From Eoetvoesiella caeni (GTDB taxonomy: Bacteria > Pseudomonadota > Gammaproteobacteria > Burkholderiales > Burkholderiaceae_B), in the NCBI RefSeq assembly GCF_003315175.1, contig NZ_QNRQ01000001.1:496001-560000 (forward strand): DNA of 64,000 nt, given 5' to 3'. Positions 53,752-63,771 of the stretch are shown piece after piece. Positions within the stretch are counted from its first letter, which is position 1; the number at the start of each line of letters is the position of its first letter. The position numbers were made by a program, and so were the translations under genes. The notes below the pieces were generated by a model, which worked only from the letters and a program-made list of their open reading frames with translations, searched no databases and had not been told where the DNA came from.

Positions 53752-55070
53752 GCTTGGTCTCCCGCGGGGTTCATTAACATGGAATGCCAAGCACGATGCT
53801 GATTGCGCATGACCAGTTCGTTGTTGCCGTCCTCAAACTGGCAATCGCCAGCCCCCAGCTCGGCCGGATTGAATTGGCGCTGCAGGTTCACCCACGGATT
53901 CCCGGCCGCCGCCAGGCTTGCCTGCTGGCTTTCGAACAAATGAATATCGTCATGGGCGACGACACTTGTGGGCGAGAACACCAGTCGGCTGTAGGTCAGC
54001 CCACGCTTGAGCATGATGTCGGGAGCGCCCTTGGGTTGGAATGCCCACACTTCAAGCTGGGTCAGGCCCGCCGACAAGGGCCGCAATACACGGATGATTT
54101 GCGGCGAACCTTTCGTGGCCAGGCTTGGATAAAACACTACATTTTGCGGAGAGAACGAAAGAATCTCCTGAGCCCGGCTCTCTCCGTGCGCCTGTTCAAG
54201 CGACTGCCGGTAGCTCGGGACATCGGCATAACCTGTGTGGATGCTGAACTTGGTACCCAGAATGCTATGGCCGTTAGGCAGCGTCCGGGCACCCATCTTG
54301 GTATAAAAATCGTAGCCGGCACCGAAGGGCAGCAATTGTTCCAGCGCGGTCGGATCGGTTTCCAGGAACTCCTGGCCTACCTTCCCGGCGGTGGCCGACG
54401 CGGACTCATGCACCGAAATAGGATGGACCGTATCGTTGATGTTTTCCAGGTACATCTTCCAGTTGCAGCGAATGACGCTGCGTATGCAACTGCCCGCTAT
54501 CTGCAATTCGCCTTGCGGCGAACGGTCGGCCATATTGTCCAAGGCCGTCAATGCTTGCCCAAAATACTCATGGAAAGACTGGCCCTGCTTGCTGAGCCGC
54601 GCAAAGACAAAGCCGCGATACGTCGCCACACCGCCCGGCGTCGACATGCCCTGTGAAGCAGGGCTTTGGTCAAGCCCTGTGTCCTCATAGCCGGCCTTGA
54701 GAGACACCGCAAGCAAGGAGCCGTCGGTCTTGTAGCACCATGCATGATAAGGGCAGCGCAGCATGCGGCCCGCATTACCCTTGGGCTGCGACAAGACGCC
54801 AGCGCCTTTATGGGCGCAGCGATTGATCAGCACGCGCACACTGTCGTCAGTGTGCCGGATCATAATCACAGGACTGCCGGCCAGATCAAGCGTTATGTAG
54901 TCGCCGATGGCCGGCACCTGGCTTTCGTGGCCGACGTAAAGCCACGAACGGGCAAAGACCCGCTCTTGCTCGAGCTGAAATATCTCTTCGCTGATATAAG
55001 CGTCGCGATGAATCTGGTTGTCGACAAACAGCCCCGCAACGGCATCGGCATCTTTTCTGTAACCTATCAT
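53748..55070 (-). CDS. Rieske non-heme iron oxygenase alpha subunit
   Basis: A 440-residue catalytic subunit. Rieske ligands are Cys85, His87, Cys106 and His109 (RCAHKGAG and RCPYHAW). The bridging Asp213 and iron ligands His216 and His221 are in NDTVHPISVH. This domain build is closest to the benzoate/salicylate/anthranilate-type two-subunit oxygenases. AGGAGG lies five bases before the ATG. It follows the 3-hydroxyanthranilate pathway genes after a gap of 239 bases and could act on an aromatic acid that feeds that pathway. No reductase is in the window, so electron delivery must come from elsewhere or from beyond the window. Confidence 0.93.
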   Translation of the reverse strand: MIGYRKDADAVAGLFVDNQIHRDAYISEEIFQLEQERVFARSWLYVGHESQVPAIGDYITLDLAGSPVIMIRHTDDSVRVLINRCAHKGAGVLSQPKGNAGRMLRCPYHAWCYKTDGSLLAVSLKAGYEDTGLDQSPASQGMSTPGGVATYRGFVFARLSKQGQSFHEYFGQALTALDNMADRSPQGELQIAGSCIRSVIRCNWKMYLENINDTVHPISVHESASATAGKVGQEFLETDPTALEQLLPFGAGYDFYTKMGARTLPNGHSILGTKFSIHTGYADVPSYRQSLEQAHGESRAQEILSFSPQNVVFYPSLATKGSPQIIRVLRPLSAGLTQLEVWAFQPKGAPDIMLKRGLTYSRLVFSPTSVVAHDDIHLFESQQASLAAAGNPWVNLQRQFNPAELGAGDCQFEDGNNELVMRNQHRAWHSMLMNPAGDQA

Positions 55071-55112
55071 GATTACCTCCTGTGCTCCAGAGTCTTTCCT
55101 GGAGGCTCCAGT

Positions 55113-55277
55113 ATGGCTCTTGCCTTAAAAGCATATCTGAAACGACGCGATGTGGACAACCCCGGCATACATACCGCCACACGGGACCCTGAAAATGCCG
55201 AAGCCCGCCAGAGACCAGCCTCGGAACAAGCGAGGTTGCTGGCGGAAGGACTGTCACAGGCATGGCAATGGCGTTGA
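55113..55277 (+). CDS. Possible small protein (54 aa) in the pathway gap
   Basis: The frame MALALKAYLKRRDV... ends QAWQWR and is preceded by GGAGG seven bases before the ATG, an excellent ribosome binding site. It lies on the plus strand inside the gap between the decarboxylase gene and the Rieske gene, opposite in direction to the whole operon. The composition is helical and Ala/Arg/Glu-rich, with no known family. Third-position GC is lower than neighbours, so it may not be coding. Confidence 0.35.
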   Translation: MALALKAYLKRRDVDNPGIHTATRDPENAEARQRPASEQARLLAEGLSQAWQWR

Positions 55278-55309
55278 GACTTACGCGGGCCGCAAAGGGC
55301 CAGCCCGCA

Positions 55310-56320
55310 TCACGTCAAGTTGAAAAAATCCGAGGCATTACGGGCGAGCATGCGGGCCTTTTCGTCTTCCGATAGAAAGTCGGCGCCCCGGATCAGAGAT
55401 CCGATTCTCGGTTCGCCCAAAGGGAAGGGGTAGTCCGAACCGAGCATGACGCGCTCTACCCCCATGACGCTGGTCAGCAAACGCAGCGACCCCGGGTCGA
55501 ACACCGCGCTGTCCACGCTGAAGCGATCGACATAACTGGAAGGGGGATTGGGGCAGTCCTGCCTGACTATGTCGCGGTGCGTCCAGGCGTTTTCCACCCG
55601 GCCCAGCAAAAAGGCGAACGCCCCGCCGCCATGGGCAAAACATAGTTTCAGGCTTTTTGGAATTCGTTCGAAGGCGCCCGAAAGTATCAATGAAAGTATG
55701 CTCAGTTGCGTTTCGGCGGGCATGGCGACAAGCCAAGGCAACATCCACTTTTGCATGCGTTCTTTGCCGCCCATCATGTCCCAGGGATGAACCAGGACAG
55801 GTATGCCTTCGTTCGCGCAATGCGTCAGAAAACCGACCAGATGGTCGCTGTCCATATCGAGATCGCCCAGATGATTGCCAATTTGAACGCCCACATGGCC
55901 CTTGGCCTTGGCGCTGCTTGCCTCGGCGCACGCCATGTCGAGGTCTTGCAGCGGTATCTGGGCAAGGACTTTCAGCCGGGCCGGATCGGCGCTGGCAAAC
56001 TCTAGGGCGTGATCGTTCATGCGTGCGGACCAGTCGGCGGCAACGGTAGCGGGCGCACTATATCGAAACATGATCGGCGTAGCGCAACTAAGCTGAATAT
56101 CCACACCCTGTTCGTCCATTTGGGCCAGGCGCGCATGCGCGTCCCATAGCACTCGCTCGACCGGCCGGAAAGCCTTGCTTCCCGTCATGATCTGGCCGGT
56201 TTCACCATTGGGATCAACGCTCAGCCACAAGCTGCTTTCGTTGCCGAGGGCCGCACCTTCCTTCTCGGACAGGCGAGGAAAGTGATGGGAATGCATATCA
56301 ATTTTTTTAGGTGTGGTCAT
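55310..56320 (-). CDS. nbaD: 2-Amino-3-carboxymuconate-6-semialdehyde decarboxylase
   Basis: A 336-residue metal-dependent decarboxylase of the amidohydrolase-2 family. It converts the ring-cleavage product of 3-hydroxyanthranilate to 2-aminomuconate-6-semialdehyde, diverting it from quinolinate. Zinc ligands are His10 and His12 (IDMHSHHFP), a histidine in [10 protein letters not shown] and the aspartate in MLGSDYPFP. Length equals the bacterial enzyme. ATG at 56320 begins the conserved region although the upstream site is weak. It lies next to the ring-cleavage dioxygenase gene, as in nba clusters. Confidence 0.94.
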   Translation of the reverse strand: MTTPKKIDMHSHHFPRLSEKEGAALGNESSLWLSVDPNGETGQIMTGSKAFRPVERVLWDAHARLAQMDEQGVDIQLSCATPIMFRYSAPATVAADWSARMNDHALEFASADPARLKVLAQIPLQDLDMACAEASSAKAKGHVGVQIGNHLGDLDMDSDHLVGFLTHCANEGIPVLVHPWDMMGGKERMQKWMLPWLVAMPAETQLSILSLILSGAFERIPKSLKLCFAHGGGAFAFLLGRVENAWTHRDIVRQDCPNPPSSYVDRFSVDSAVFDPGSLRLLTSVMGVERVMLGSDYPFPLGEPRIGSLIRGADFLSEDEKARMLARNASDFFNLT

Positions 56321-56377
56321 GGCTGCTTTTCGTGTGATGCTTGGCGTTTTGTCATTGTGTTCCAGCAAGCTGGACTG

Positions 56378-56956
<579 letters not shown>

Positions 56957-57004
56957 CTATAGCTATTTTCTTGACCCAGCAGTCAGTCGGTGCAATTGCT
57001 TTTG

Positions 57005-57424
57005 TCAAACAGGCTTGTACGCGATTGCCTTGATCTCGATAAGCAAGTGCGGATGCGGAAGCTGATGCACTGCGACTGTGGTCCGGGCCGGGCCGGTTTC
57101 ATCGAAGAACTGGCCATACACTTCGTTGTAGCCGCCGAAATCGTTCATGTTGACCAGGTAGGCGCTGATCTCGACGACGTCCGACAACCCGGCACCGGCG
57201 CTGGCAAGAATGTCGCTTATGTTTTCGATGACCGCGCGCGTTTGCGCGCGGATGTCGAGGACCGTGGTGCCCATCGCGTCCACCTGCGCGCCTTCGAAAC
57301 TATTGTCGGCCCGGCGCGAGCTGGTGCCCGAGACAAAGATGAAATCGCCGGCGCGCTTGAAGTGCGGGAAACGGCCGCGAGGGACGGCTTTACCGGGGAT
57401 CACCCCAGCTTGTGTGGATGTCAT
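57005..57424 (-). CDS. nbaF: 2-Aminomuconate deaminase (RidA family)
   Basis: A 139-residue YjgF/YER057c/UK114 protein. [30 protein letters not shown] and the end [26 protein letters not shown] are the RidA pattern, the arginine before TTVAV being the substrate-carboxylate binder. In nba/amn pathways this family member hydrolyses 2-aminomuconate to 4-oxalocrotonate and ammonia. ATGA overlap with the decarboxylase gene upstream gives a tight operon. Confidence 0.93.
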   Translation of the reverse strand: MTSTQAGVIPGKAVPRGRFPHFKRAGDFIFVSGTSSRRADNSFEGAQVDAMGTTVLDIRAQTRAVIENISDILASAGAGLSDVVEISAYLVNMNDFGGYNEVYGQFFDETGPARTTVAVHQLPHPHLLIEIKAIAYKPV

Positions 57425-58194
57425 GATTTTTTTACCGTAAAGAATTCAACATGGCCAAGACCGCCCACGTCGCATCGTATATGTGCGTCCGGCACCAGTT
57501 CTTGCGCCGCCGTCGCCGCCCCCGCCATGATCAGCGAACCCGCAGGCAGCGTATGGCCGGACGCGGCCACAAGGCGCGCCGCCTGAACCACGCTGCGCAG
57601 CGGATGGCCGAGAATTGCGGCAGTAGAACCGGCCAGTACGGAGCGGCCATTGAAAGCAATGGAAACACCCGCATTGCCCAGACGGTCGAACCTGCGCGAC
57701 CAGGCGCCCACGACCAGGCCAGCAGAGGAACAGTTGTCCGCGACGACGTCTTCCAGCGTGAACTTGAAGTTTTGATAACGCGAGTCAATGATCTCCATGG
57801 CGGGCGCAACGGCTTCCAGATAGTCGGCGGCCTCGAGCGCATTGATAGGGCCGGTAATGTCGCGGCGTGTCAGGAAGCAGACTTCAGGCTCTACGCGAGG
57901 ATGAATATAGCGGGCCAGGTCCACCGTGCTGCCCTCTTCTTCCAGCATGCGCTCGGTCAGCCAGCCCCAAATCAGGTCGTTGACACCCATCTGTATCATC
58001 TTGGCGCGGCTGGTGAACCCCAGCTTGATGCCACGCGTACCATCGCCGCGCGCAATGCGGCGTTCGATGGAGGCACGCTGGATGCGATAGGCCTGGTCCA
58101 GGTCGAAGCTGCCCGGAACGAATTGCTCTATAGCCTGGGCTTTGGCGGCCGCATCATCGAGCAAGCCGGCAATGTGTTCAGTGGTCTGGTTCAT
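57421..58194 (-). CDS. nbaG: 4-Oxalocrotonate decarboxylase
   Basis: A 257-residue Mg-dependent enzyme of the hydratase/decarboxylase family. [26 protein letters not shown] and the metal-binding [13 protein letters not shown] (ExE) are visible, and the paralogue at 60257-61063 has the same layout. It converts 4-oxalocrotonate to 2-hydroxypenta-2,4-dienoate, then processed by the hydratase. The start overlaps the aldolase stop by four bases. Decarboxylase rather than hydratase is assigned from the DmpH-like opening and gene position. Confidence 0.9.
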   Translation of the reverse strand: MNQTTEHIAGLLDDAAAKAQAIEQFVPGSFDLDQAYRIQRASIERRIARGDGTRGIKLGFTSRAKMIQMGVNDLIWGWLTERMLEEEGSTVDLARYIHPRVEPEVCFLTRRDITGPINALEAADYLEAVAPAMEIIDSRYQNFKFTLEDVVADNCSSAGLVVGAWSRRFDRLGNAGVSIAFNGRSVLAGSTAAILGHPLRSVVQAARLVAASGHTLPAGSLIMAGAATAAQELVPDAHIRCDVGGLGHVEFFTVKKS

Positions 58195-59237
58195 GCGTGT
58201 GCCTTCTGTGGATTGGCGGCGCGGGCCTTGAGCATGTCCAGCGCGACGTCGACGATCATGTCTTCTTGCCCCCCAACCATTCTGCGGCGGCCCAGCTCGA
58301 TCAGGATATCGAAGGCCGGGATGCCATATTTCGCGGAAGCCGCTTCGCTGTGGCGCAGAAAGCTTGAATACACCCCCGCATAGCCCAAAGCCAGCGTTTC
58401 GCGGTCGACCCGCACCGGCCTCTCTTGGATCGGGCGAACGATGTCTTCGGCGGCGTCGATCAGCTTCTTGACGCTGCAGCCGTGATTCAATCCCATGCGG
58501 TCCACGGCAGCGATAAATACTTCAAGCGGCGCATTGCCCGCACCCGCGCCCATCCCTGCCAGGCTGGCGTCAATGCGGTCGCAGCCGTGCTCTAGCGCAA
58601 CCAGGCTATTGGCCACGCCCAGGCTAAGGTTATGGTGGGCGTGCATGCCTGTTTCGGTTTCCGGCTTGAGCACGTCTTTAAAAGCCTTGAAGCGATCAGC
58701 AATGTCGTACATATTCATTGCACCGCCTGAGTCGACCACATAGACGCATTGCGCGCCATAGCTTTCCATGAGCTTGGCCTGTTCGGCCAGGCCCTGCGGC
58801 GTATTCATATGGCTCATCATCAAAAAGCCGACTGCGTTCATGCCCAGTTTGCGGGCGTATTCGATATGCTGGCGCGAAATGTCGGCTTCGGTGCAATGGG
58901 TGGCAACCCGCACAACACGCGCGCCGGCGTCGTACGCCGCCTGCAAATCGTGAATGGTGCCTATGCCCGGCAACAGCAAGGTCGCTACTTGCGCGTGCTT
59001 AAGGACGCCCGCCACGGCTTCGATCCACTCCAGGTCGGTATGCGCGCCAAAGCCGTAATTGAAGCTGGAACCGCGCAGGCCGTCGCCATGGGCGACTTCG
59101 ATACTGTCGACTTTTGCTTCATCAAGAGCCTGGGCGATCTGCACGGCCTGCTCCAGCGAATATTGGTGGCGGATGGCATGCATGCCGTCGCGCAACGTAA
59201 CGTCGGAGACATAGATTTTTTTCGTTTTGTCGAACAT
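58191..59237 (-). CDS. nbaI: 4-Hydroxy-2-oxovalerate aldolase
   Basis: A 348-residue class II DmpG-like aldolase. The TIM-barrel start [18 protein letters not shown] (catalytic Arg, metal Asp) and the metal ligands in MHAHHNLS are present, with the DmpG communication domain at the end. It cleaves 4-hydroxy-2-oxovalerate into pyruvate and acetaldehyde, channelled to the dehydrogenase encoded just upstream (10-base gap). Confidence 0.95.
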   Translation of the reverse strand: MFDKTKKIYVSDVTLRDGMHAIRHQYSLEQAVQIAQALDEAKVDSIEVAHGDGLRGSSFNYGFGAHTDLEWIEAVAGVLKHAQVATLLLPGIGTIHDLQAAYDAGARVVRVATHCTEADISRQHIEYARKLGMNAVGFLMMSHMNTPQGLAEQAKLMESYGAQCVYVVDSGGAMNMYDIADRFKAFKDVLKPETETGMHAHHNLSLGVANSLVALEHGCDRIDASLAGMGAGAGNAPLEVFIAAVDRMGLNHGCSVKKLIDAAEDIVRPIQERPVRVDRETLALGYAGVYSSFLRHSEAASAKYGIPAFDILIELGRRRMVGGQEDMIVDVALDMLKARAANPQKAHA

Positions 59238-59247
59238 GGGAAGCTCC

Positions 59248-60207
59248 TTAGACCCGCACGCTATCGCGGGAAATCAGGCCCAGGGCCTGTTGCTCTGCTG
59301 CGGCAAGCGCGGCGCTGGTCATGATGTCAAGGTTGCCGGCATAGGATGGCAAATAATGCGCCGCACCCTCGACCTCGAGAAATATCGACACTTTCAGGCC
59401 CGGCATGCGGCCCAGCCCCGGCACATTGAGCGGATGCGCGGCATCGAACTTTTCAAACTGGACCTCTTGCTTTAGGCGGTATCCAGGCACATAGCCCGTG
59501 ACGTCCTTGACCATACGCTCTACGGATTCGACGATGGCGTCCTGGTCGGCATTGACATCGGCCAGGCAGTACACGGTATCGCGCATGATCATGGGCGGTT
59601 CGGCGGGATTCAGCACAATGATGGCCTTGCCGGTGCGCGCCCCGCCCACCTCGATAATGGCCTTGGAAGTGGTCTCGGTAAATTCGTCGATATTGGCCCG
59701 GGTACCGGGGCCCGCCGATTTGCTGGCGATCGAGGCAACGATCTCGGCATAATGCACCGGCGCCACGCGCGAAACCGCGTGCACCATGGGAATCGTAGCC
59801 TGGCCGCCGCAGGTCACCATATTGATATTCGAAGCCTCCAGGTGCTGTTCCAGGTTCACAACCGGAATGACGTACGGGCCGATGGCGGCAGGCGTCAGGT
59901 CGACCACCTTTACGCCATGAGGCTGAAGCAGTTCGTTATGCCGGGCATGAGCTCCAGCACTGGTGGCGTCGAACACAATGCCGATTTCCGCAAAATTGGG
60001 CAGTTCCAGCAAGCCCTCTATGCCGTTGGCAGTAGTCGGCACGCCCAGTCTTGCGGCACGCGCCAGCCCTTCCGAAGCGGGGTCGATGCCGACCATGGCG
60101 CCCATGCGCAGATTGCGGCCGTTGCGCATGACCTTGATCATGAGGTCGGTGCCGATATTGCCCGAGCCAATAATTGCAACTGAAATTGCGTTGTCTCGTT
60201 GATTCAT
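59248..60207 (-). CDS. nbaJ: Acetaldehyde dehydrogenase (acylating)
   Basis: A 319-residue DmpF-like enzyme that oxidises channelled acetaldehyde to acetyl-CoA. NAD-binding [21 protein letters not shown] and the catalytic cysteine in [13 protein letters not shown] are intact. It forms the bifunctional complex with the aldolase. The gene order aldolase after dehydrogenase matches dmp/bph clusters, and the 10-base spacing supports joint translation. Confidence 0.95.
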   Translation of the reverse strand: MNQRDNAISVAIIGSGNIGTDLMIKVMRNGRNLRMGAMVGIDPASEGLARAARLGVPTTANGIEGLLELPNFAEIGIVFDATSAGAHARHNELLQPHGVKVVDLTPAAIGPYVIPVVNLEQHLEASNINMVTCGGQATIPMVHAVSRVAPVHYAEIVASIASKSAGPGTRANIDEFTETTSKAIIEVGGARTGKAIIVLNPAEPPMIMRDTVYCLADVNADQDAIVESVERMVKDVTGYVPGYRLKQEVQFEKFDAAHPLNVPGLGRMPGLKVSIFLEVEGAAHYLPSYAGNLDIMTSAALAAAEQQALGLISRDSVRV

Positions 60208-60256
60208 GAAACTCTTCAGAAATTCGATTCGGCGGCTGCCCGCCGGACATTCGGGA

Positions 60257-61063
60257 TCAGGCGGAAAAATAAGCGCTTACCGACCCGAGGCCTTCAATTT
60301 GCGCGCTGAACACATCGCCGGGCTGCACGGCCACCATGGGACCCAGCGCTCCGGACATCAGCACGTCTCCGGCGCGCAAGGGCGAACCGGCACGCGCCAT
60401 GACATTGGCCAGCCACACGGCGGCATTCAACGGGTTGCCCAGGCAGGCCGAACCTATGCCAAGGGAAACCTGGTCGCCGCGCCGTTCCATGACCATGCCG
60501 CAACCGATCAGGTCGAAATCGGAAAGCTTGACCGGACGGGCGCCAAGGACGAACAGGCCCGACGAAGCGTTGTCGGCCACCGTGTCGGCAAGGCGGATGT
60601 CCCAATTTGCAATGCGGCTGCCCACGACCTCGATGGCTGGCAAGGCATAGGCGGTGGCGTTGATGATGTCTGCCACTGTATTTTGCTCGTGTGTGAGGTC
60701 GCGCTCAAGGACCAGGGCGATCTCGGCCTCGACCTTGGGTTGCATGACGCGGCCGGCGGCGATTTCTTCGCCATGCCCCACCGCCATGCTGGCCAGCAAT
60801 GTTCCGAAGTCGGGCGAATCGACGCCCAGCTGTTTTTGCACGGCCACCGAGGTCAAGCCGATTTTCCGGCCCACCAGGCGCTCGCCCGTCTTGAGCTTGC
60901 GTTCGATATTCATGCTTTGCACCGCGTAGGCCGCGGCGACGATATCTTCTGTGCTGCTTGACGCCGCTGCCTCGGCAAGCTGCTCGCGCAGCGGCGCACA
61001 AGGGGTGCCAGTGCTCTCGGCCTGCCACAACAATTCAGCTATTTCATTCAGGGATAAAGCCAT
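60257..61063 (-). CDS. nbaH: 2-Oxopent-4-enoate hydratase
   Basis: A 268-residue Mg-dependent hydratase. [26 protein letters not shown] and [13 protein letters not shown] (ExE metal site) are the family landmarks, closely following DmpE/MhpD. It adds water to 2-hydroxypenta-2,4-dienoate to make 4-hydroxy-2-oxovalerate. The paralogous decarboxylase, its complex partner, is encoded two genes downstream. Confidence 0.93.
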   Translation of the reverse strand: MALSLNEIAELLWQAESTGTPCAPLREQLAEAAASSSTEDIVAAAYAVQSMNIERKLKTGERLVGRKIGLTSVAVQKQLGVDSPDFGTLLASMAVGHGEEIAAGRVMQPKVEAEIALVLERDLTHEQNTVADIINATAYALPAIEVVGSRIANWDIRLADTVADNASSGLFVLGARPVKLSDFDLIGCGMVMERRGDQVSLGIGSACLGNPLNAAVWLANVMARAGSPLRAGDVLMSGALGPMVAVQPGDVFSAQIEGLGSVSAYFSA

Positions 61064-61119
61064 TTTTCACTCCGGACTAAAAGACAAAATACATAATCGC
61101 ATACTTGCAGCTTACGATA

Positions 61120-62604
61120 CTAAAGCTGGATGCTGATATTGCTGATCTCGGAATAAAAATCAAGCGAGTATTGCCCCCCTTCACGTCCCAGGCCCGACTG
61201 CTTGGCGCCCCCGAAAGGAGTGCGCAAATCGCGCAAGAACCAGGTATTGACCCAGGTGATTCCGGTGCGTAAACGGCGCGATACGTTATGGGCGCGCTTG
61301 AGGCTGGTCGTCCAGACGCTTGCCGCCAGGCCGTAAGGGCTGTCGTTGACCCTGGCAATGACTTCTTCGTCGGTATCGAACGGCGCAATATGGCACACCG
61401 GACCAAACACTTCTTCGCGCACGCAGCGCGCGGTGTCGGGCAAGCCGGTCCAGATGGTTGGCTGCACGAAAGCCCCCTCGTCGCGTTCATCGCCGAATGC
61501 CGGCACCCCGCCTCCGCAGACCAATGTTGCGCCCTCTTCCAAAGCCAGCTTGTAGTACGACAGGACTTTGTCGCGATGGCCTTTGGAAATAAGAGGGCCC
61601 ATGTCGACACCCGGCTCGTCGGGATAACCGACTTTGAGAGCCTCGGCTTTTTCTTTCAGGGCGGCGACAAAACGATCGAAGATGGGACGCTCGACATAGA
61701 CGCGTTCGGAACACAGGCAAACCTGGCCCGAGTTGGTAAACGACGAGCGGATGACGCCGGCCACGGCAGCATCGAAATCGGCGTCGGCGAAGACAACGGC
61801 GGCATTTTTCCCGCCCAGCTCGAACGATACTTCCTTGACCCCCTCGGCGGCCACTTTCATGATGGTCGAGCCGGTGCTGGACTCGCCCGTAAATGTAATT
61901 GCGTCAATATCGGGATGGCCGGTCAGGAATTCGCCGGCCGAGTCGGGCCCGAAGCCGTGCAACAGATTGAACACACCCGGCGGAACGCCGGCTTCGTCCA
62001 TGACTTGCGCGAGCAATGTGGCCGACGAAGGGGTTTCTTCCGAAGGCTTGACCACCACGGTATTGCCGCAGGCCAGCGCCGGCGCAACCTTCCAGGTCAA
62101 CAAGAGCAGCGGCAGGTTCCAGGGTGAAATAATCGCAATGACGCCATGCGGCTTGCGTACGGTGTAATTCATGACGTCATGCCCGCTGGCCGTGCGCATA
62201 TCGTAGGTTTCGCCGCCAGCGACCTTGACCAAGTCGGCAAATGTGCGGAAATTGGCCACGCCGCGATAAACGTCAAGCGTGCGGGCCTGCTCGATCGAGC
62301 GGCCTGTGTCGGCGACCTCGGCGGCAACGAACTCGTCGTAGCGGCGCTCGATGGCGTCCGCGACTTTGTCCAGGACCGCGGCTCGTTCCGCCACAGACAT
62401 ACTGCCCCATGGGCCGTCAAGCGCCGCCTTGGCGGACTTCACCGCGCGATCGGCCAGGGCCGCGTCGGCCTCGTGCACCTGGGCCAGCACCGCACCGTTG
62501 ATGGGGCTGACATTGGCAAATAGTTTGCCGGTCGCGACGAACTCGCCGTTGACGTAATTGCGCAGCTCCGCAAGGGAATCCGGCAAAGGAAATCTGTGGT
62601 TCAA
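61120..62604 (-). CDS. nbaE: 2-Aminomuconate-6-semialdehyde dehydrogenase, TTG start
   Basis: A 494-residue NAD-dependent aldehyde dehydrogenase. The catalytic cysteine is in SGQVCLCSERV and the general-base glutamate in VSFELGGKNAAV; PWNLPLLLLTWKVAPAL is the substrate/NAD loop of the AMSDH group. It oxidises the decarboxylase product to 2-aminomuconate. There is no ATG in range: the start is TTG at 62604, preceded by AGGAG with a six-base spacer. It is the first gene of the pathway operon. Confidence 0.94.
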   Translation of the reverse strand: MNHRFPLPDSLAELRNYVNGEFVATGKLFANVSPINGAVLAQVHEADAALADRAVKSAKAALDGPWGSMSVAERAAVLDKVADAIERRYDEFVAAEVADTGRSIEQARTLDVYRGVANFRTFADLVKVAGGETYDMRTASGHDVMNYTVRKPHGVIAIISPWNLPLLLLTWKVAPALACGNTVVVKPSEETPSSATLLAQVMDEAGVPPGVFNLLHGFGPDSAGEFLTGHPDIDAITFTGESSTGSTIMKVAAEGVKEVSFELGGKNAAVVFADADFDAAVAGVIRSSFTNSGQVCLCSERVYVERPIFDRFVAALKEKAEALKVGYPDEPGVDMGPLISKGHRDKVLSYYKLALEEGATLVCGGGVPAFGDERDEGAFVQPTIWTGLPDTARCVREEVFGPVCHIAPFDTDEEVIARVNDSPYGLAASVWTTSLKRAHNVSRRLRTGITWVNTWFLRDLRTPFGGAKQSGLGREGGQYSLDFYSEISNISIQL

Positions 62605-62706
62605 AACTGTCTCCTGAGAGGGGCATCCGCAAATAACGCTACTGCGGGTTTTCTCTGGAAACTATAGATTCATTCCGAGGCGGTGACTATTGAAAAATAA
62701 GCGGTC

Positions 62707-62729
62707 ATGTATAACCAAAATCAATACAT
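62707..62729. promoter_or_regulatory. LysR-type regulator box in the pathway promoter
   Basis: ATGTAT-N11-ATACAT is a perfect inverted repeat that contains the LysR T-N11-A motif. It lies about 103-125 bases upstream of the aminomuconate-semialdehyde dehydrogenase start and downstream of the LysR gene, so it probably controls the catabolic operon. Confidence 0.7.
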
Positions 62730-62792
62730 ATATCCTAGGCCGCACTGTCCGCCGTATCAACGCATGTCCGGCGCGCCGTAGGTATCCACCGC

Positions 62793-63740
62793 CTACAGGC
62801 CGCCCAATGCTTCGATACCGGCCACTTCCTCCAGCGCGGCCAGCAGGCGCGCGGTTGCCGCAGTGGGCGCCCTCTCGGCAAGCAAGGTATAGCCAACCTT
62901 GCCGACAGGACTGACTACGCCCAGGCGCAGGATGCTTAGCAAGCCGGCACGCACGAACTGCTCGGCCACAGCGTAAGGCATCAGCGCAACCAGGGACGAC
63001 TCCAGCAACAAACCCAGGTTGGTCAGAAACGAGACCGATTCCACCAGCTTGCGGGGCATGGCCATGCCCGCCTTTTCAAAAAAAGACTGGGCCGAGCGCC
63101 TGGCAACAGACTCCGTCGTCGGCACTATCCAGGTCATCTCTTCCAACTGGTGGGCGTCGACCGTCGCCTCCAGGGCCAGGGGATGGTGACGCGACACGAC
63201 GGCGCACAATGTTTCGTCGTACAGGGGAACATGGACGAATGCCGGATTGACGTTTTCTTCCGGGAGAAAGCCGATGACCACATCGAACTGGCCCCGCGCC
63301 AGCTCCGGAAATAGTGCATCATTGGACCCAACCCGAACCTTCACAATGATATTGGGGGCTATTTCACGCAAACGCAAAATAGCCCGCGGCAGCAATTTGG
63401 CCGACGCCGTCAACAAGGTTCCGACCACGACCTGACCGGAGATGCCCGCATTCCATGAGTTTGCATCGTCCGCAAGAAAGCGCAGGCCAGCCAGCAGCGA
63501 CTGCGTATGCCGCTGCAGCAATTGGCCAAACTCGGTCAATTGCACGCCGCGCTTGCCGCGCGTGAACAAGGTTTCTTCGAAATGCTGTTCCAGCTCGCGG
63601 ATGGACTTGCTGACCGCGGGCTGCGTCATGTGAAGTTCGCGCGATGCAGCCAGCATCGAACCGGTTTCCACGACTTTTTCAAAAATGGCTATTTGCTGCA
63701 ATTTAAGCCGGCGAATCAACGAGCTTTTGGAATGTTCCAT
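62793..63740 (-). CDS. LysR family regulator of the 3-hydroxyanthranilate operon
   Basis: A 315-residue LysR-type activator. The winged helix LQQIAIFEKVVETGSMLAASRELHMTQPAVSKSIRELEQHFEETLF is complete, and a periplasmic-binding-like effector domain follows. It is transcribed in the same direction as the pathway genes, unlike classic divergent LysR genes; the box at 62707-62729 lies between them. The inducer is probably a pathway intermediate such as 3-hydroxyanthranilate or the upstream aromatic substrate, an inference. Confidence 0.92.
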   Translation of the reverse strand: MEHSKSSLIRRLKLQQIAIFEKVVETGSMLAASRELHMTQPAVSKSIRELEQHFEETLFTRGKRGVQLTEFGQLLQRHTQSLLAGLRFLADDANSWNAGISGQVVVGTLLTASAKLLPRAILRLREIAPNIIVKVRVGSNDALFPELARGQFDVVIGFLPEENVNPAFVHVPLYDETLCAVVSRHHPLALEATVDAHQLEEMTWIVPTTESVARRSAQSFFEKAGMAMPRKLVESVSFLTNLGLLLESSLVALMPYAVAEQFVRAGLLSILRLGVVSPVGKVGYTLLAERAPTAATARLLAALEEVAGIEALGGL

Positions 63741-63771
63741 GGAATGCCACTATAAATTGCAGGCTGAAGGC

